Notes under the pieces: generated by a model | Told to the model about the DNA's origin: nothing | The model's input: only the letters and a program-made list of their open reading frames with translations | The model's database searches: none | Part shown: piece after piece, positions 26,335 through 35,172 of the stretch | How positions within the stretch are numbered: the first letter of the stretch is position 1 | Layout: every line of letters starts with the position of its first letter | Source: Clostridiales bacterium | Lineage (GTDB): Bacteria; Bacillota; Clostridia; Christensenellales; Aristaeellaceae | Length of the DNA stretch: 64,000 nt | Direction of reading: 5' to 3' | Assembly: GCA_015056365.1 (NCBI GenBank) | Contig: SVGM01000010.1 | Span: 52,325 to 116,324, forward strand | Position numbers and translations under genes: made by a program

Positions 26335-27045
26335 ATGAGCAATCTGCTGAAGGTTGAAAACCTGCATGTGTACTACGGCAGCATCCATGCCATCAAGGGC
26401 GTTTCCTTCGAGGTCAACGAGGGCGAGATCGTAACCCTGATCGGCGCAAACGGCGCTGGCAAGAGCACTACGCTGAATACCGTCGCCGGTCTGCTCAAGC
26501 CCCGCAGCGGCAGCATCCTTTTGCACGATCAGAGCATCGCGGGCGTGCCTGCGGACAAGATCGTCTCCAAGGGCATGGCGCTGTGCCCGGAAGGCCGTCG
26601 CGTGTTTTTGCAGATGACCGTCAAAGAAAATCTTGAAATGGGCGGCTTTACCCGTCCGGCTAATGAAATTGCCGCGTCCATCGAGGATGTGTACCAGCGC
26701 TTCCCCCGCCTGAAGGAACGCTACAAGCAGGTGGCGGGCACCCTGTCCGGCGGCGAGCAACAGATGCTGGCCATGGGCCGCGCCCTGATGAGCAAGCCCA
26801 AGCTGCTTATGCTGGATGAGCCCTCCATGGGTCTGGCCCCCATTCTGGTGGAGCAGATCTTCGATATCATCAAGGAGTTGCATGAAGCCGGCACCACCAT
26901 TTTGCTGGTGGAACAGAACGCGCAGATGGCACTGAGCGTCGCCGACCGCGCATACGTGCTGGAGACCGGCAGCATTGTCAAGGAAGGCCCTGCGTCTGAG
27001 CTGCTCAACGACGACAGCGTCAAGAACGCCTATCTGGGCGATTGA
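26335..27045 (+). CDS. livF: ABC transporter ATPase LivF
   Basis: A 236-residue ATPase, partner of LivG in the heteromeric transporter. Walker A GANGAGKST is at 37-45, followed by CPEGRRVF, the signature LSGGEQQM and Walker B LLMLDEPSMGLAP. Length and motifs are standard for LivF. It starts 2 bases after the livG stop and is followed by a small hairpin (AAGCCC gcc GGGCTT, 27054-27068). Confidence 0.94.
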   Translation: MSNLLKVENLHVYYGSIHAIKGVSFEVNEGEIVTLIGANGAGKSTTLNTVAGLLKPRSGSILLHDQSIAGVPADKIVSKGMALCPEGRRVFLQMTVKENLEMGGFTRPANEIAASIEDVYQRFPRLKERYKQVAGTLSGGEQQMLAMGRALMSKPKLLMLDEPSMGLAPILVEQIFDIIKELHEAGTTILLVEQNAQMALSVADRAYVLETGSIVKEGPASELLNDDSVKNAYLGD

Positions 27046-27153
27046 TCCGGGGAAAGCCCGCCGGGCTTGACGGCTGTCCGGGACTGCTGCGAAAGACGCC
27101 GGTTTCGGACGGTCGCGTCCCCATTGGGGGATCAACTGCGCGGGTAGAAATAA

Positions 27154-27196
27154 AAAACAGAGACGGGGGATTCACTTCCCTTGTCTCTGTTTTGGA
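27154..27196 (+). terminator. Terminator after the transporter operon
   Basis: Perfect 11-base arms AAAACAGAGAC and GTCTCTGTTTT, with extra GGG/CCC pairing inside, are followed by a T-rich stretch. It lies 29 bases before the kinase gene, for which I see no separate promoter. Confidence 0.8.
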
Positions 27197-27224
27197 TTTT
27201 CACACGCTGAAGGGGATGATCATT

Positions 27225-27740
27225 ATGCAGAAAGGTCGTATTCTTTTTCTCAATGGCATAACCAGTTCTGGAAAAACCTCCATTGTGGACGCTCTGCAGG
27301 AGCGGAAGGAACCGTTTTTTTATGTGGTCGCCAACGACTTGTTTGAACAGATGATCGGTGAACGTTTCCTTCGGGAAGATTACTGGAAGTACCTCAGTGA
27401 AGTCATCATCCTGATGTATCACACGGCAAAACTGTATTCCGACATGGGGAAAAACGTGCTTATTGATGGGATCCTTGTGGAAAGAGCGCAGATCAGACCC
27501 CATTATCAGCAATTGCTGGAGATCCTGAAGGAAAATCCGCTGGATGTGGTGGAAGTCTACTGCCCGCTGGAGGTTTGTCGCCAACGGAATATCGCCCGGG
27601 GCGACCGCTACGAGACACAGTCCGAGGAACAGGCAGCTCTGATGGCAAAGGATATCCACTACAGCATGCGGGTAGATACCAGCTGTCATTCTCCGTCAGA
27701 ATGTGCGGAACAGATTCTTGCTACACTTTTTCATGACTAA
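27225..27740 (+). CDS. Chloramphenicol phosphotransferase-like kinase
   Basis: A 171-residue P-loop kinase of the chloramphenicol phosphotransferase (CPT) family. The P-loop is GITSSGKTS (11-19). A putative substrate-base segment DGILVE and the C-terminal RGDRYET and MRVDTSCHSPSECAEQI match the CPT layout. CPT proper phosphorylates chloramphenicol in its Streptomyces producer; relatives act on unknown hydroxyl substrates, so resistance must not be assumed. ATG 27225 is chosen because GAAGGGG lies 9 bases upstream. It follows the transporter terminator, so expression may depend on read-through. Confidence 0.75.
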   Translation: MQKGRILFLNGITSSGKTSIVDALQERKEPFFYVVANDLFEQMIGERFLREDYWKYLSEVIILMYHTAKLYSDMGKNVLIDGILVERAQIRPHYQQLLEILKENPLDVVEVYCPLEVCRQRNIARGDRYETQSEEQAALMAKDIHYSMRVDTSCHSPSECAEQILATLFHD

Positions 27741-27805
27741 GCGGTTCTGACAGATGCGTTACGTATGCTTTTCTGTGCTCATATCATGGGCGCTGCCCGT
27801 TCCTC

Positions 27806-28234
27806 TTACCGCTTCCGCATCCCTGCCACAATTGCACCGGCGATTCCGCCGCCGGCCACGCCCATGGCGATGTCACTCAGGTAGGCAGTAAAGGGCAGCT
27901 GCTGCCCGGAAAGCAGGGCGTACAGCACCACGCCCAGAAGCATGTAGCTGAGCCCAACTCCAGCGCCATAGAGCAGACCGTTGTCGCCGCCACGGCCGAT
28001 GGTCACGTATGCGCCGACGAAGATGCTTGCCAGCTTGATGATCTGATTGACCACGCGGATGACGGCATCAGAAGGTTTCAGCCATTGCATCAGCAAGGCA
28101 AAAAGCAGCACGCCTGCTAGCGTGACGCCGATGGCGCTGAGAAGACCGCGCAAAAGCCGGGACCAGACCGTTTTGCGGTTTCGTGCGCTGCGGCGGCGCA
28201 CGTTTTTCCCTACGGATGAAGAATAGCCAGACAT
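27806..28234 (-). CDS. TIGR04086 family membrane protein
   Basis: A 142-residue protein with a basic N-terminus (VRRRSARNRK) and four hydrophobic helices. The VNQIIKLASIFVGAYVTIGRGGDNGLLYG segment (28 to 60 residues after the first helix) is characteristic of the Firmicutes family TIGR04086. Function is unknown. ATG 28234 is selected because GGGAGG lies 9 bases upstream; 15 further codons are open but lack a site. It is downstream of yajC, where Clostridia commonly place it. Confidence 0.8.
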   Translation of the reverse strand: MSGYSSSVGKNVRRRSARNRKTVWSRLLRGLLSAIGVTLAGVLLFALLMQWLKPSDAVIRVVNQIIKLASIFVGAYVTIGRGGDNGLLYGAGVGLSYMLLGVVLYALLSGQQLPFTAYLSDIAMGVAGGGIAGAIVAGMRKR

Positions 28235-28239
28235 AGAAA

Positions 28240-28289
28240 AAACCCTCCCTTGAACGCTTTGTATACCATATGCGGACAAGGAAGGGTTT
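28240..28289 (-). promoter_or_regulatory. Hairpin covering the ribosome binding site of the TIGR04086 gene
   Basis: On the minus strand, AAACCCTTCCTT pairs with AAGGGAGGGTTT (12 pairs, one wobble) around a 26-base loop, followed by more T. The 3' arm contains the GGGAGG that serves the downstream gene. It can act as an intergenic terminator after yajC or sequester the translation start. Confidence 0.55.
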
Positions 28290-28305
28290 ATGTTTTCAAT
28301 AGGAA

Positions 28306-28698
28306 TTAGTTGAGCACTTCGGCGTCGTTCTCGATGGCAACGTCTTCCACCTGACGAATGGCCCAGCGGGCAAACATCAGCTTCACGTTGTCCTTGCCAA
28401 CAGACAGCTCCAGGGTGTCATCCTTGATGGCGGTGATGGTGCCGTAAACGCCGCCGATGGTGGAGACGCGGTCGCCAACCTTCAGCGCAGCCAGCATTTC
28501 CTGGACCTTCTTTTCCTTCTTGCGCTGGGGACGGATCAGCATGAAGTAGAATACCACGAAGATCAGAATCATGGGCAGCAGAGAAATCAGAGTGCCCAGA
28601 ATGCCGGCACCCGCGCCCATCTCTTCGGTGGCAACAGCGGCATCGGCAGCAGCGTCAACAGTGGCGCTTTCCATAGCAAGCAGAGAGAGAAACTTCAT
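28306..28698 (-). CDS. yajC: Preprotein translocase subunit YajC
   Basis: A 130-residue YajC, an accessory of the Sec-SecDF translocase. One transmembrane helix (about 33-54, ILGTLISLLPMILIFVVFYFM) is followed by the canonical IRPQRKKEKKVQEML and the GDRVSTIGGVYGTI fold. The alanine- and glutamate-rich 30-residue N-terminal extension is longer than in E. coli. It is preceded by AAAGGGG and its own promoter. Confidence 0.94.
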   Translation of the reverse strand: MKFLSLLAMESATVDAAADAAVATEEMGAGAGILGTLISLLPMILIFVVFYFMLIRPQRKKEKKVQEMLAALKVGDRVSTIGGVYGTITAIKDDTLELSVGKDNVKLMFARWAIRQVEDVAIENDAEVLN

Positions 28699-28732
28699 TG
28701 TTTAGAAACCCCTTTCCAAAATAGGTAATTGG

Positions 28733-28761
28733 ATTATAGCAAATCCGACGGCAAAGTACAA
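28733..28761 (-). promoter_or_regulatory. Sigma-A promoter of yajC
   Basis: On the minus strand, TTGTAC and TATAAT are separated by 17 bases, 35 bases upstream of the yajC start. Confidence 0.75.
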
Positions 28762-28930
28762 GCGATTCACAAAAAAGAGTTGTCCTCCGGATTGCCATAG
28801 ACGTAAATCCTCATGAAAAGTCTGTACTTTCTGCCGCATTTCATGTACAATAGGCATGATAAAATAGATAGAGTTTATGCCTGACGATTCGCATCATATC
28901 CCAACAACCTTGAATCAACAGGAGGCGACA

Positions 28931-30136
28931 ATGAAAACCAATCGTTTGCTCGCTGGATTGCTTTTGATCCTTTTGATGTTCAGTATACATCCTGTTGCTT
29001 ACGCACAGGATGTCGCACAGCCCGGTCCCCTGACGCTGGAAGAATTTGAACAGTGGCTTCGCACGCTTGAGCAGCATTGCGCTGCGCAAGCGCCGCTGAA
29101 TGATCCGGTGGGGGAGGAGTCCCTGACTGAGGACGGCTACGCATTTTTGTACGACGTAGCCACCTTGTACTATACCATGCCTGACAGCAGCAGCGCGCTG
29201 CGGGGTGTCTCCCTTACGGAAGAAAGTTTCTCCGGCCCCCGGGGCATTGCCATCGGCAGCGACCAGAGCTTGCTGATGGAAGCCTATGGCTGGCAGAATC
29301 CAATGCTGCTGGGCGACGGAACCTTTGCTGCGCTCTATGCCATGGATGAAATGCCTGCTACGGCACTGTGGAGCTGGGCGCTGCATGACGGCGGACAGCT
29401 GATGTCTGTACAGTGCGCACTGCATATTGCCATGGGCGATGGAATGTACACCGATATGGGGCTGCAGTATCAGCTGCAGGAAGGCGTAGTCACATCCATC
29501 CGGGTATACGGCCTGGGCGATGCGCTGGTTGGAGAAGCAGACGTCTATGCCAACCTGAGCGCTGTGGAAAGCGTGGGCATGACAGGCGATCTGCTGCCTG
29601 CCGCCGCCGGCCGGCTGATGGTCAGTGCCGCGGAGCCCTTTGGAGCGGCGGATTTGCAGTTTGGCAGCATTGACTTTGTCACTCTTGACGAAACAAAGGC
29701 GACGTCGCTGTTTGGTCGGCCTGTCTCTCAAAGCAGTATTCCTTATGGCGAGGATGCCGTCTATCTGTCCGTGGAGCGGGATGGGCTGAGTATTGACTAT
29801 CTGCAAAGCGCCGATGGACAGCAGATGATCCCGCAGACGATTCTGATCACCTCTTTCGCGCTGGAGGGCCCTCGAGGCATCCGGATCGGGATGTCTCTCG
29901 AGGACGTGATCGCTTGCTTCCGCTGCGATGGTAGCGGCGCCGTACTGGGCAGCGCCAACCTGCTTTATGGAGACGGCATGGGAGCGCCCTACGGCCTGGA
30001 AGAGCCCGACGGTATGGGCGGCATTGTGCTTCGTTATCTGGCTGAGGCGGAGAGTGAACGCGGCCTGATGACCGTAACGCTGCAGTTGAGTTTCGTTGAG
30101 GGTCAATTGACAGAAATGATGATGTATGCCTGGTGA
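28931..30136 (+). CDS. Secreted protein with internal repeat, unknown function
   Basis: A 401-residue exported protein. The signal peptide is residues 1-25 (MKTNRLLAGLLLILLMF.., cleavage after AYA). Two halves show related motifs, GPRGIAIGSDQSLLMEAYG and GPRGIRIGMSLEDVIACFR, suggesting an internal duplication. The composition is acidic with many Tyr/Leu. No enzyme motif was recognised. AGGAGG precedes the ATG. It lies 25 bases before the TPR membrane protein gene, so the two are probably co-expressed. Upstream is a TACAAT-like box (28843-28848) without a strong -35. Confidence 0.75.
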   Translation: MKTNRLLAGLLLILLMFSIHPVAYAQDVAQPGPLTLEEFEQWLRTLEQHCAAQAPLNDPVGEESLTEDGYAFLYDVATLYYTMPDSSSALRGVSLTEESFSGPRGIAIGSDQSLLMEAYGWQNPMLLGDGTFAALYAMDEMPATALWSWALHDGGQLMSVQCALHIAMGDGMYTDMGLQYQLQEGVVTSIRVYGLGDALVGEADVYANLSAVESVGMTGDLLPAAAGRLMVSAAEPFGAADLQFGSIDFVTLDETKATSLFGRPVSQSSIPYGEDAVYLSVERDGLSIDYLQSADGQQMIPQTILITSFALEGPRGIRIGMSLEDVIACFRCDGSGAVLGSANLLYGDGMGAPYGLEEPDGMGGIVLRYLAEAESERGLMTVTLQLSFVEGQLTEMMMYAW

Positions 30137-30161
30137 GGCAAGACGATAGGAGGGCGGTTGT

Positions 30162-33050
30162 ATGCGAATTGATTTAACATGCCCCGTGGAACTGTGGCAA
30201 TACGCGATGCCGCAGGAAAACACTTCGGAATGTACCTTTGTGATGAACAACCTCAGCAGCAAGGTGGTTACCTCGGTAATGGTCACCCTGAACTGCTATA
30301 ACAAGCAGGATCAGCTGCTGTTTCGCCAGTCCGAGCGTGTTCAGGGCCTGAACGCCGGCGTGGGCGAAAGGTTCAGCCTGGTCATCCTTCCCTCTCAGTG
30401 GGAGGGCGTAGAAGGCATGGATCTGGTGGTGGAAAAGGTCTGGTTTGACGACGCCTCTGTCTGGCGCCGCGGTAACGCGCCCCTGACCACGTACACGCCC
30501 AACGCGCTGAGCAACGGCCGTGCGCTGGATCACCTTCGCTTTGTTGCCGGCCGGGACGCAATGGGCTATCCCCAGGTTCAGCAGGAAGCATGGGTATGCG
30601 TTTGCGGACGCGCCAACGCGCTGGACAGCGACCGCTGCTGCCGCTGTGAGCGTGGTCGCGAGACCGTGTTTGCCAGCTACAACCGGGAAAACGTGGAAGC
30701 TATTATCGCGGTACACGAGCGGAAACTGTCAGATGACTCCCGCCGTGCCCGTGAGGATAACAGCCGCCTCAACGAAGAAGAAAGCAAGCGCCGAAGCGCC
30801 AAAAAGCGTAAGCAGAAAAGCTTTGCGCGCATCGCCATCACAGCGGTGTGCGTGCTGGCGGTGGCGGCAGTGGCCGTTTTCTGGGGCGTACCCACCATCA
30901 GCTATCACAATGCCAATCAGCTGATGGGAAGCGGACAGTATGAGAAGGCGCAGGCCGCCTTTGCAGGCATGGGCGATTATCGCGATGCGGCCGAGAAGGC
31001 GAGGCTCTGTGATTATCAGTACGCCGTATCCCTTGCCGAAGCCGGCGATCGGGAAAGTTTGGAAAAGGCAGGGGCGATCTTTGAAAGCTTGGATGGGTAT
31101 GAGGATTCCACCGAGCGCTACCAGAAAGCCCGGTATGCGCTGGGTGAATTGTACTATCAGGACGGTCTGTACGATCAGGCTGCGGATCGTTTCCAGTCTC
31201 TGGGCGAGTATGAGGACAGCGCGGACAAGCTCAAGCAGTGCGTCTATGCCCAGGCTGACGAACTGTTCAGCAATGGTCAGATTTCGCTGGCTCAGGCGCT
31301 CTTTGCCACCATTGCCGACTACAGCGACGCCGCCGACCGCGTTCGCGGCTGTCAGTATGCCCAGGCTAAGCTGAGTGAAGAGGCGGGCGACGATGAGTCC
31401 GCTGCCCAGCTGTATCTGCAGGCCGGCGAATACGAAGACGCGCCGGAACGCCGCGCTGCCTGTCTCTATCGCGTGGCAGGTCAGACCCGGGAGAATGGCG
31501 ATCTGGAAAAGGCTGGTTCATTGTACCTTTCCTGTGGCGAGTATGAAGATGCGCAGGAGAAGGGCAAGGAATGTCTCTATCTGTATGGCGTGGAGCAGGA
31601 GGAAGCCGGCAACTATGAAGCTGCCGCTCAGACCTTCCGCCGCATTCCGGATTATCAGGATACCCAGGAGCGACTCACGATATGTATGTATCAGCAGGCG
31701 GAAAGCGCCCGCGAACAGGGCGACTACGCCAGCGCCGTGCTGCTGTACCGCTCCATCAATGGCTACGGCGACTCGCTGGAGTGTATTGATGAATGCAACT
31801 ATCTCATGGCCGTGCAGGCCATCGAAAACGGCGATTTTGCTGCCGCGGAGACCCTGCTGTCCTCTCTGGAGGCAGAGGGCGAGCCCTCTGCGCAGCTTAT
31901 CAGCGTCCGCTATCAGCTGGCAGAAAAGGCCTTTGATCAAAAGGATTACCAGAAGGCACTGGATTACTATCTCCTGCTGAATGACGAGGAAACCTACGGC
32001 AAGCGTATTCAGGATTGCTATTTTGAACTGGGCAATCAGCAGATGGAAGTAGGTCTCTATGAGGACGCCATGGACAGCTTTGCCGCTGCCGGTGACCGCG
32101 AAGGCAGCCAGGAAGCACGGGAGAACGCCGCCATCAAGCTGGTAGAGCTCTGCCAGTCCAATAACGATCTGGAGGGTGTTCGGGCGCTGCTGGTACGCGA
32201 AGACGTGCCGCAGGCGGCCAGGGATCGTGCGCTGGAGGCGCTTTTGGCAGAAGGCAAGCGGCTGGAAGACGCAGGTGAATATGATGCGGCGGCTGAGTGG
32301 TATGCGTCGCTGGGCGAGCAGGATGCAGCGCTGGAGCGTTATCGTGCCAGTCGGTATCAGGCAGCGCTGAAGCTGATGCAAAACGGCGAATATCAGGCGG
32401 CCGCTGAGGGGTTCCTGGCTGCGGGCGACTATCAGGACGCCGAGCTTCAGGCCCAGAGCTGCTTTGACTCCCTCTACGGCGGGCTGCTGGCCCAGGCCAA
32501 GAACACGCAGGAAGCAAAGGACTATCTTGGCACCATCGCTTTGCTCCATCCTGTGATCAGCCAGGGCAACCTGCCGGAAAGCTACGAGGAGCTGCATCAG
32601 CTCTATCAGGAAGCTTGCCTGACCCACGCGGACGAGCTGTACCGCACCGACCGCCGTTACGAGGCGCTGCCCTTCTATCTGGCAGTGGCCGATGCTCCGG
32701 CAGCCCAGGAAAAGCTGAGCCGCCGTGCCTATCTGATCCTGGGTACCTGGGAATCCAACAGCGGCAGGACTGCGATCTTCCGTGCGGACGGTACCTGCAA
32801 TTTGATGGGCAAGGAAGGCTATTTCAAGGTGGATAACTTCAGCCTGCTCACCGGTGAAGAACCAGACGAGTTGACCGTGACCCACCGGATCAACAGCATG
32901 ACCAGCAAGGGTATGAGCATTGAGGAACTACGCGGCAAAACGGAAGTGAACTATAAGCTGGACAAGGTGGCGGAAGCCGAGATCCCGCCTATGAATCTGG
33001 ATGGGATCCAGGCGGAGGAGCCGGTGGTGGAGGATGGCAATGAGCCGTGA
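30162..33050 (+). CDS. Zinc-ribbon, single-pass membrane protein with extracellular TPR-like repeats
   Basis: A 962-residue protein. Residues 1-140 form a beta-rich domain. A zinc ribbon (Cys146, Cys148, Cys159, Cys162) follows, then a charged helix, a basic KKRKQKS stretch and one transmembrane helix (221-243). About 250-840 is a long array of TPR-like units with the pattern G-x-Y-x-x-A, GDYxDA and CxYxxA. The C-terminus (GTWESNSGRTAIFRADGTC) resembles lipocalin-like DUF5640-type domains. The basic stretch before the helix predicts N-in, repeats outside. Function is unknown; it may scaffold other surface proteins. It ends 11 bases inside the acyltransferase gene. Confidence 0.8.
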   Translation: MRIDLTCPVELWQYAMPQENTSECTFVMNNLSSKVVTSVMVTLNCYNKQDQLLFRQSERVQGLNAGVGERFSLVILPSQWEGVEGMDLVVEKVWFDDASVWRRGNAPLTTYTPNALSNGRALDHLRFVAGRDAMGYPQVQQEAWVCVCGRANALDSDRCCRCERGRETVFASYNRENVEAIIAVHERKLSDDSRRAREDNSRLNEEESKRRSAKKRKQKSFARIAITAVCVLAVAAVAVFWGVPTISYHNANQLMGSGQYEKAQAAFAGMGDYRDAAEKARLCDYQYAVSLAEAGDRESLEKAGAIFESLDGYEDSTERYQKARYALGELYYQDGLYDQAADRFQSLGEYEDSADKLKQCVYAQADELFSNGQISLAQALFATIADYSDAADRVRGCQYAQAKLSEEAGDDESAAQLYLQAGEYEDAPERRAACLYRVAGQTRENGDLEKAGSLYLSCGEYEDAQEKGKECLYLYGVEQEEAGNYEAAAQTFRRIPDYQDTQERLTICMYQQAESAREQGDYASAVLLYRSINGYGDSLECIDECNYLMAVQAIENGDFAAAETLLSSLEAEGEPSAQLISVRYQLAEKAFDQKDYQKALDYYLLLNDEETYGKRIQDCYFELGNQQMEVGLYEDAMDSFAAAGDREGSQEARENAAIKLVELCQSNNDLEGVRALLVREDVPQAARDRALEALLAEGKRLEDAGEYDAAAEWYASLGEQDAALERYRASRYQAALKLMQNGEYQAAAEGFLAAGDYQDAELQAQSCFDSLYGGLLAQAKNTQEAKDYLGTIALLHPVISQGNLPESYEELHQLYQEACLTHADELYRTDRRYEALPFYLAVADAPAAQEKLSRRAYLILGTWESNSGRTAIFRADGTCNLMGKEGYFKVDNFSLLTGEEPDELTVTHRINSMTSKGMSIEELRGKTEVNYKLDKVAEAEIPPMNLDGIQAEEPVVEDGNEP

Positions 33051-34239
33051 TTCCGCTGGGACTAAATGGGACATCGGGGTGTTGCATGGGTTCCGGGCGC
33101 TGATGGTACTGCTGGTGGCAAACTTTCACATCTGGCAGCAAAGCTGGCTGTGGCAGTCGGTGACGCTGTTCGGGTACAAGATCAACTTTGACTATGTGAC
33201 CCGCTCCAGCTATGTGTTTGTGGACGGAATGATACTGCTTAGCGGTTTCCTGTTGTTTTTGCCTCATGCCCGTGCCATGACTGAGGACACGCCCGTGCCT
33301 GCGGCGGACACGTTCTATGTGAACCGTCTGGCACGCATTGTACCTTCCTATGTGGCGGCGGTGCTGCTTGCAATGGTGTGCTTTGCCCTTCCCCAGGGCA
33401 GCTATCGTACCCCCGGCGCCCTGCAGCTGGATCTTTGGTCTCACTTGACGTTTACACACACCTTCTTTCGCGGGCCGTATCAGAATACACCGCTGAATGG
33501 CGTGCTGTGGACGGTGGTGATCGAGATGCAGTTTTATCTGCTCTTTCCGTTGCTGGCGCGCATTGCCAGGCGTAAACCAACCTTGACCATGGGCGTAATG
33601 GCTGTGCTGGGATGGGCATACCGCTTGTTTGTCTACTACCGGGTGAAGGACACCTCTATGTGGATCAATCAGCTGCCGGCATTCCTGGACGTGTACGCCA
33701 TCGGCATGCTGGGCGCGGTGTGCTATTGCCACATGCGCAAAGCCTTTGGCGATCCCGATAGCACGCAGCCGGTACTGATCCGGATCGCTGGTCTGTGTGG
33801 CTTTGCGGCTGGCATCGTGCTGGTGCTGGTCATCCTTAAAGCTCAGTCCGCAGCCGGTGTGATCAGCTATGAATCCCTCCGCCTTGGGCAGCTTCGTCAT
33901 CGCCTGCCGCTGGCGCTTTCGCTGATGTGTTGCATGCTGGGTGCGACACTGATGCCCGGAGTGCTGCGCTGGCTTTTGAGCAACCGTATGATGCGTTTTT
34001 TGTCGGTGATCTCCTATAACCTTTACATCTGGCATCAGGTGCTGGCGGTGCAGTTTGTGCGGTACTGGTTCCCGGATACGCTGCACAGCGACGTGAACCT
34101 TCAGTATGCCTGTACGGCGCTGTGCTACGCCGCTGCGATCGTCGTGGCGATGGCCTTTACCTACGGTTTGGAACAGCCGTGTGCTCGCTGGATTCGCAGC
34201 GGCTATGACCGGCTGAAACAACGGATGATAAATTCCTGA
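33040..34239 (+). CDS. Acyltransferase 3 (OafA/YrhL type) membrane protein
   Basis: A 399-residue multi-pass O-acyltransferase that acylates sugars of cell-surface polymers. The N-terminal HGFRALMVLLVANFHIWQQS contains the family histidine, and about ten hydrophobic segments follow. ATG 33040 overlaps the end of the TPR gene by 11 bases, with GGTGGAGG 7 bases upstream. There is no SGNH extension. Downstream rmlA and rmlB suggest a cell-surface glycan context. Confidence 0.9.
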   Translation: MSRDSAGTKWDIGVLHGFRALMVLLVANFHIWQQSWLWQSVTLFGYKINFDYVTRSSYVFVDGMILLSGFLLFLPHARAMTEDTPVPAADTFYVNRLARIVPSYVAAVLLAMVCFALPQGSYRTPGALQLDLWSHLTFTHTFFRGPYQNTPLNGVLWTVVIEMQFYLLFPLLARIARRKPTLTMGVMAVLGWAYRLFVYYRVKDTSMWINQLPAFLDVYAIGMLGAVCYCHMRKAFGDPDSTQPVLIRIAGLCGFAAGIVLVLVILKAQSAAGVISYESLRLGQLRHRLPLALSLMCCMLGATLMPGVLRWLLSNRMMRFLSVISYNLYIWHQVLAVQFVRYWFPDTLHSDVNLQYACTALCYAAAIVVAMAFTYGLEQPCARWIRSGYDRLKQRMINS

Positions 34240-34257
34240 AAGTAAGGAGTGTTTCCT

Positions 34258-35160
34258 ATGAAGGGTATTATTTTGGCAGGCGGCGCGGGAACCCGGCTTT
34301 ATCCGCTCACCATGGTCACCAGCAAGCAACTTTTGCCGGTGTATGATAAGCCGATGATCTACTATCCTCTGAGCACACTGATGCTGGCGGGTATCCGGGA
34401 TATTCTGGTGATTTCTACCCCGGAGGATACCCCTCGTTTTGAGAGCCTGCTGGGGGACGGCAGCCGCTACGGCATTTCCCTCAGCTATGCTGTTCAGCCC
34501 TCCCCGGACGGGCTGGCGCAGGCTTTCCTCATCGGTGAGGAATTCATCGGCGACGAACCCTGCGCCATGGTGCTGGGCGACAACATCTTCTACGGCAACG
34601 GCTTCTCCGGTATGCTCCGGGAGGCGGTGCAGAATGCGCACAACGGCAAGGCCACCATCTTCGGCTACTATGTCAACGACCCGGAACGCTTCGGCATCGT
34701 GGAATTCGACGGCAACGGCAAGGTGCTTTCCGTAGAGGAAAAGCCTGCCAAGCCCAAGAGCAACTATGCCATCACCGGCCTGTACTTCTACGACAAGCGG
34801 GTGTGCCAGCTGGCCAAGCAGGTGCGGCCCAGCGCACGCGGGGAATTGGAGATTACAAGCCTCAACGACCTGTATCTCCAGGACGGTTCCCTGTGCGCCA
34901 AGGTGATGGGCCGCGGGTTTGCCTGGCTGGATACCGGCACCATGGACAGCCTGATCGATGCAGCAAACTTCGTCCAGCTGATCGAGAAGCGTCAGAGCGT
35001 GAAGATCGCTGCGCTGGAGGAGATCGCCTATAACAAGGGCTGGATCGACAAGGAAAAACTGCTTGCCGCCGCCGAGCGCTACGGCAAGAGCCCCTATGGC
35101 GAGCACCTCAAGCGCGTGGCGGAAGGGCGCATTATCTACGACAAAAGCAATCCTGACTAA
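34258..35160 (+). CDS. rmlA: Glucose-1-phosphate thymidylyltransferase
   Basis: A 300-residue RmlA (RfbA) that makes dTDP-glucose from dTTP and glucose-1-phosphate. The N-terminal [11 protein letters not shown] is the nucleotide-binding loop, [16 protein letters not shown] follows, and VLGDNIFYG holds the metal aspartate. The C-terminal ITSLNDLYL and [16 protein letters not shown] are conserved. ATG 34258 follows AAGGAGTG. It is next to rmlB (12 bases); rmlC and rmlD are not in the window. Confidence 0.96.
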   Translation: MKGIILAGGAGTRLYPLTMVTSKQLLPVYDKPMIYYPLSTLMLAGIRDILVISTPEDTPRFESLLGDGSRYGISLSYAVQPSPDGLAQAFLIGEEFIGDEPCAMVLGDNIFYGNGFSGMLREAVQNAHNGKATIFGYYVNDPERFGIVEFDGNGKVLSVEEKPAKPKSNYAITGLYFYDKRVCQLAKQVRPSARGELEITSLNDLYLQDGSLCAKVMGRGFAWLDTGTMDSLIDAANFVQLIEKRQSVKIAALEEIAYNKGWIDKEKLLAAAERYGKSPYGEHLKRVAEGRIIYDKSNPD

Positions 35161-35172
35161 GGAGGCAATCAC

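Noticed and set aside
27225..27740. Calling the CPT-like gene a chloramphenicol resistance gene
   Set aside because: Family membership alone does not show the substrate; many relatives are not linked to resistance.
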